DNA from: Harmonia axyridis
Taxonomy: Eukaryota; Arthropoda; Insecta; Coleoptera; Coccinellidae
Direction of reading: 5' to 3'
NCBI RefSeq assembly: GCF_914767665.1
Contig: NC_059506.1
Location: forward strand, 19,879,825-19,943,824
Length of the DNA stretch: 64,000 nt
Position 1 is the first letter of the stretch; every line of letters starts with the position of its first letter. Shown in pieces: positions 61,162-64,000 of the stretch. The notes under the pieces were generated by a model, which searched no databases, was not told the DNA's origin, and saw only the letters and a list, made by a program, of their open reading frames with translations. The position numbers and the translations under genes were made by a program.

Positions 61162-63194
61162 GATATTATTTGTAGTCGTATTCATATTCAAATTAGATAT
61201 TTCTATGAATTTAGAATAATAATCCAACACTAATAGATAATTTCTTTTATTGAAGTAGAATAAATCGATTCCAACTTTAATCCACGGCTCATTAGGAATA
61301 TCATGATTAATTAGAGGTTCTTTTACATTTTGTTTTCTATATAGGTTACAAGTTTCACAAGAATCACTCAATTTATCTATTTGTAATGATAAACTTGGCC
61401 AAATTACTAGTTCTCTAGCTCTGTTTTAAATTTTTTTTTACCCATATGTCCTATATGTAATTGTTTTAATGTATCTTGTCTTAATTCTTCCGGTATTAAA
61501 ATTTTGTCACCTTTGCATATTAAACCTTCCATAAAAGTTAATTCATCTCTATAGGACCAATAAACTTTCATGTCACTTTCTAAATTCTTTTTGTTATTAG
61601 GAAAACCATTTTTTATTAATATTACTAAATTTTGCAAATGACTGTCAGTTTCGATTATTTGTTTGATCTTTTCTATTTTTAAATCTGATACAGGTAAATT
61701 CTTTATTATTGAGCAAATATGCAAATCAATATCTTTTGCAAATTCATATTCTTCATCAATATAGGTTCTTGATAAAGCATCAGCAATTTTCAATTCCTTC
61801 CCCGGTTTATATACTAATTTAAATTGGTAAGGTTGAAGTTTTAAAAGCATTCTTTGCAATCGAGGAGGTGTTTTAACAAGAGGTTTTGAGAAAATTGATA
61901 TTAATAGTCGATGATCAGTTTCAATAGTGATATCTCCATTTGCAAATAAATATTGATGAAATTTTTCACAACTGAATACTACTGGAAGCATTTCTTTTTC
62001 TATTTGCGCATAAGATTTTTGAGATTCTGTCAAGGACCTTGATGCATAGCCAATTATTTTATTTTTCTGTTTGATACAAGTACCAAGACCTTTTGAAGAT
62101 ATAACATCATCACATGATATTATTATGTCTTCATTCGGTTGAAAATATCCTAATATAGGTTCTTTTGAAATAATATTTTTTAACGATTCGAATGAATTTT
62201 GTTGTTCATGATTCCATTGAAATTCAATATTTGATTTTAATAAATTTTTTAGCGGTTCTGTTATACTAGATGCATTTGGAATAAATCTTTGTAAATATGT
62301 AATCATTCCTAAAAAGATTTCTACGTCTTTTTTATTCGGAGGAGTTTTATAAAATTCAATAGCTTTAATTTTTTCTTCATCTGGTTTTATTCCACTAGAA
62401 GTTAATATATGACCCATGTATTTGATTTCGGTAATGCCAAATTTACATTTGTTTTTGTTCAGTTTAATATTATTTTTTATACAAATAGCCAATGCAATTT
62501 TTAAAATTTTGTCATGTTCCTCAATGCTTCTTGCAAATATTAAAATATCATCTACATAAATTTTGATACCTTTAGCCAAAGAAAATAAATCACTTATACG
62601 TTTGAAAAATATTTCCGATGAATTACGCAAACCATATGGCAATCTTTTGAAACAGTATCTTCCGAAGGGAGTATTGAAAGTTGTAAGTTTCTTACTTTGA
62701 TCATCCAATTTAACATGCCAAAAACCGTTACTACAATCTAGAGTGCTGAAATACTTAGCTCCTGATAACTCGTACGTTAATTCTTCTAATGATGGCACAT
62801 GGAAATAGAAAGAAGAAAGAAGAAAGAAAGAAAGAAAGAAAGTTTATTCAGAAGTAGAAATGTTCTCGTTTTATGGCTTTATTCAAGTCCTTGTAGTCAA
62901 TGCAGATTCTTATATCATTATTGGGCTTATGAACGATTACCATTGAGCTGACCCAATCGGTTGGCTCCGATAATTTCTCTATAATATTTTCGTCTTCTAA
63001 GTCTTGAAGTTTTTGTTTCAGTTTTTCGTGAAGATTGAATGGAATTTTTCGCGGTGGTTGAATTATTGGAGTTATATTTGGATCAACTTCTATGTGTTAC
63101 TCATCTTTCAAACATCCGATACCTGTGAACAGATCATTATAATTGGAAAAAAATTTAGCATAAGTTTCATTTTTATTGCAGTCCTTCACTTTAT
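61162..63194 (-). pseudogene. Ty3/gypsy pol remnant, unit 6
   Basis: It has the 9-base homopolymer as in unit 5 and the 55 bp GA-rich insertion (62807-62861) as in unit 1, the latter splitting the RT at the same base. RT-RNase H is open over 61407-62798. The combination makes this copy a mosaic of unit 1-like and unit 5-like features. Confidence 0.93.
62807..62861 (-). mobile_element. 55-bp retroelement 3' end insertion, unit 6
   Basis: Same sequence, same insertion point and same GAAAT flanks as in unit 1. Independent insertion at the same base is very unlikely, so the two copies share descent even though units 2-5 between them lack it. Confidence 0.7.
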
Positions 63195-63309
63195 GGCCTT
63201 TTTTATAGGGGATGAAATCGTTTATTTCAGTTTACAGCGCGTACGCTTAAACTCGCCTGACGGATGGAGTTTAATTATCTTTTACAACTTGTTTCGGGTA
63301 GCGCGCTCC

Positions 63310-63583
63310 TGTTAGGTCGCGCCGTCGCGCCACCCCATTAATTGATTTGGTGTGTATTCTTTTTAATTTGAAGTTTCTGGAAGATCATCCGTTATGTTAA
63401 TTGGGATGCACTCCGTTAATTTTTATTGTCCTCGTTCCGGGACTCTACCGTTTCCTCTAATTTAAATTCAAATTTTTTAATCTAAGTTGCTGCTGGAGTT
63501 TTAGATAAGACTTTCGCGATGATGTGGCTCGTTATTCTATGATGGATGCAGAATTTTTGCAGACGTTTGGAAGGTGCATTACA
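63310..63583 (+). mobile_element. Possible solo LTR, unit 6
   Basis: Same block with the GGAAGATC variant. A T run about 115 bp upstream is one base shorter than in unit 5. Confidence 0.35.
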
Positions 63584-64000
63584 GTGGTGACGCCAGCTTT
63601 TAAGAATAGTTAACAAATTCATCTTTTATTTTTTTGTCCATGCAATATTTCAGGGGGGGGGCAGCAAAAATTTAGAGACGGATCCTACCCTGGTTATTGG
63701 TTTCTCAAAAATGTCACCCGTATCAAAAAAAATATTTTTTTCAACTCAATTTTTGTAATTTTGTAAAATTATTATTAGTTTTCCATAAACAATAGGCCAT
63801 CGCGGTGAATCACCCTGTACATCATTATCATTTAGCCTTCTGCTTCCACTGAGGGATATAAATGTTGCCTTACAATAACGAAGAAATAAAATTCAATTCG
63901 GCAACGTAGCTGCTAATTTGACATAGAAAATTGGATGTCATTCAAGGATCTCAAGGTCATGCACCTGTTCTACCCTAGTTTGTCTTATCTTCAGACAGAA
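63584..64000. other. Distal intron 1 of Usp10, unit 6 (cut)
   Basis: Same content as the other units up to the window end, including the G9 run and the GGTGAATCACC/CCCTGTACA motif. No gene is seen. Confidence 0.5.

Larger units (their letters stand above)
60951..64000. repeat. Tandem unit 6, cut by the window end
   Basis: Only the first 3,050 bp are present: repeat A, gypsy pol, the putative LTR and part of the distal intron 1. Exon 2 of gene 6 should lie about 200 bp past the end. It carries the 55 bp GA-rich insertion otherwise seen only in unit 1. Confidence 0.97.

Noticed and set aside
1..64000. Array as an assembly artefact of one duplicated unit
   Set aside because: Units carry private and shared differences (1 kb insertion, 55 bp insertion, deletions, microsatellite lengths, coding changes), so they are distinct sequences. 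Order and total number still need reads to confirm.

Overview
This is AT-rich eukaryotic DNA, almost certainly from an insect. It has GT-AG introns, TATA promoters, AATAAA signals, and Ty3/gypsy, hAT and non-LTR remnants. The window is not a set of different genes. It is a head-to-tail array of one roughly 12.0 kb unit: five full-length units (starts at 1, 12043, 25020, 36987, 48966) and the first 3 kb of a sixth (60951). The array runs off both ends. By eye the copies are nearly identical, differing by scattered substitutions and a few private or shared indels.

Each unit carries one copy of an insect Usp10, a USP-family (C19) ubiquitin-specific protease. I rebuilt a five-exon gene from splice sites: a 13-codon exon 1 behind a TATA promoter, a 3.4 kb intron, then exons 2-5, giving 562 aa. 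The Cys, His and Asp boxes and a USP10-type SWASLF motif are present. The four splice phases agree, and none of the five copies has a stop or frameshift in the coding exons seen. Gene 1 lacks exon 1 because the window starts inside its intron. Gene 6 has only promoter and exon 1.

Order within a unit: promoter and exon 1; a roughly 300 bp AT-rich repeat (A); an antisense Ty3/gypsy pol pseudogene; a possible sense-strand LTR with primer site; exons 2-5; poly(A) signals beside a variable TA microsatellite; an antisense hAT (ZMYM1-like) transposase pseudogene split by a palindromic insertion; about 3.6 kb of nested AT-rich repeats of roughly 1.1 kb period; a second copy of the 300 bp repeat (A'); a possible antisense terminal exon; then the next promoter.

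Unit 2 alone has a 1.0 kb 5'-truncated non-LTR insertion. Units 1 and 6 share a 55 bp insertion absent from units 2-5. Unit 4 has a private frameshift in the gypsy RT, and unit 3 a private deletion of about 22 bp. Shared variants do not follow unit order, which points to unequal exchange or gene conversion. The main result is a recent amplification of a complete, apparently functional deubiquitinase gene with its own promoter.
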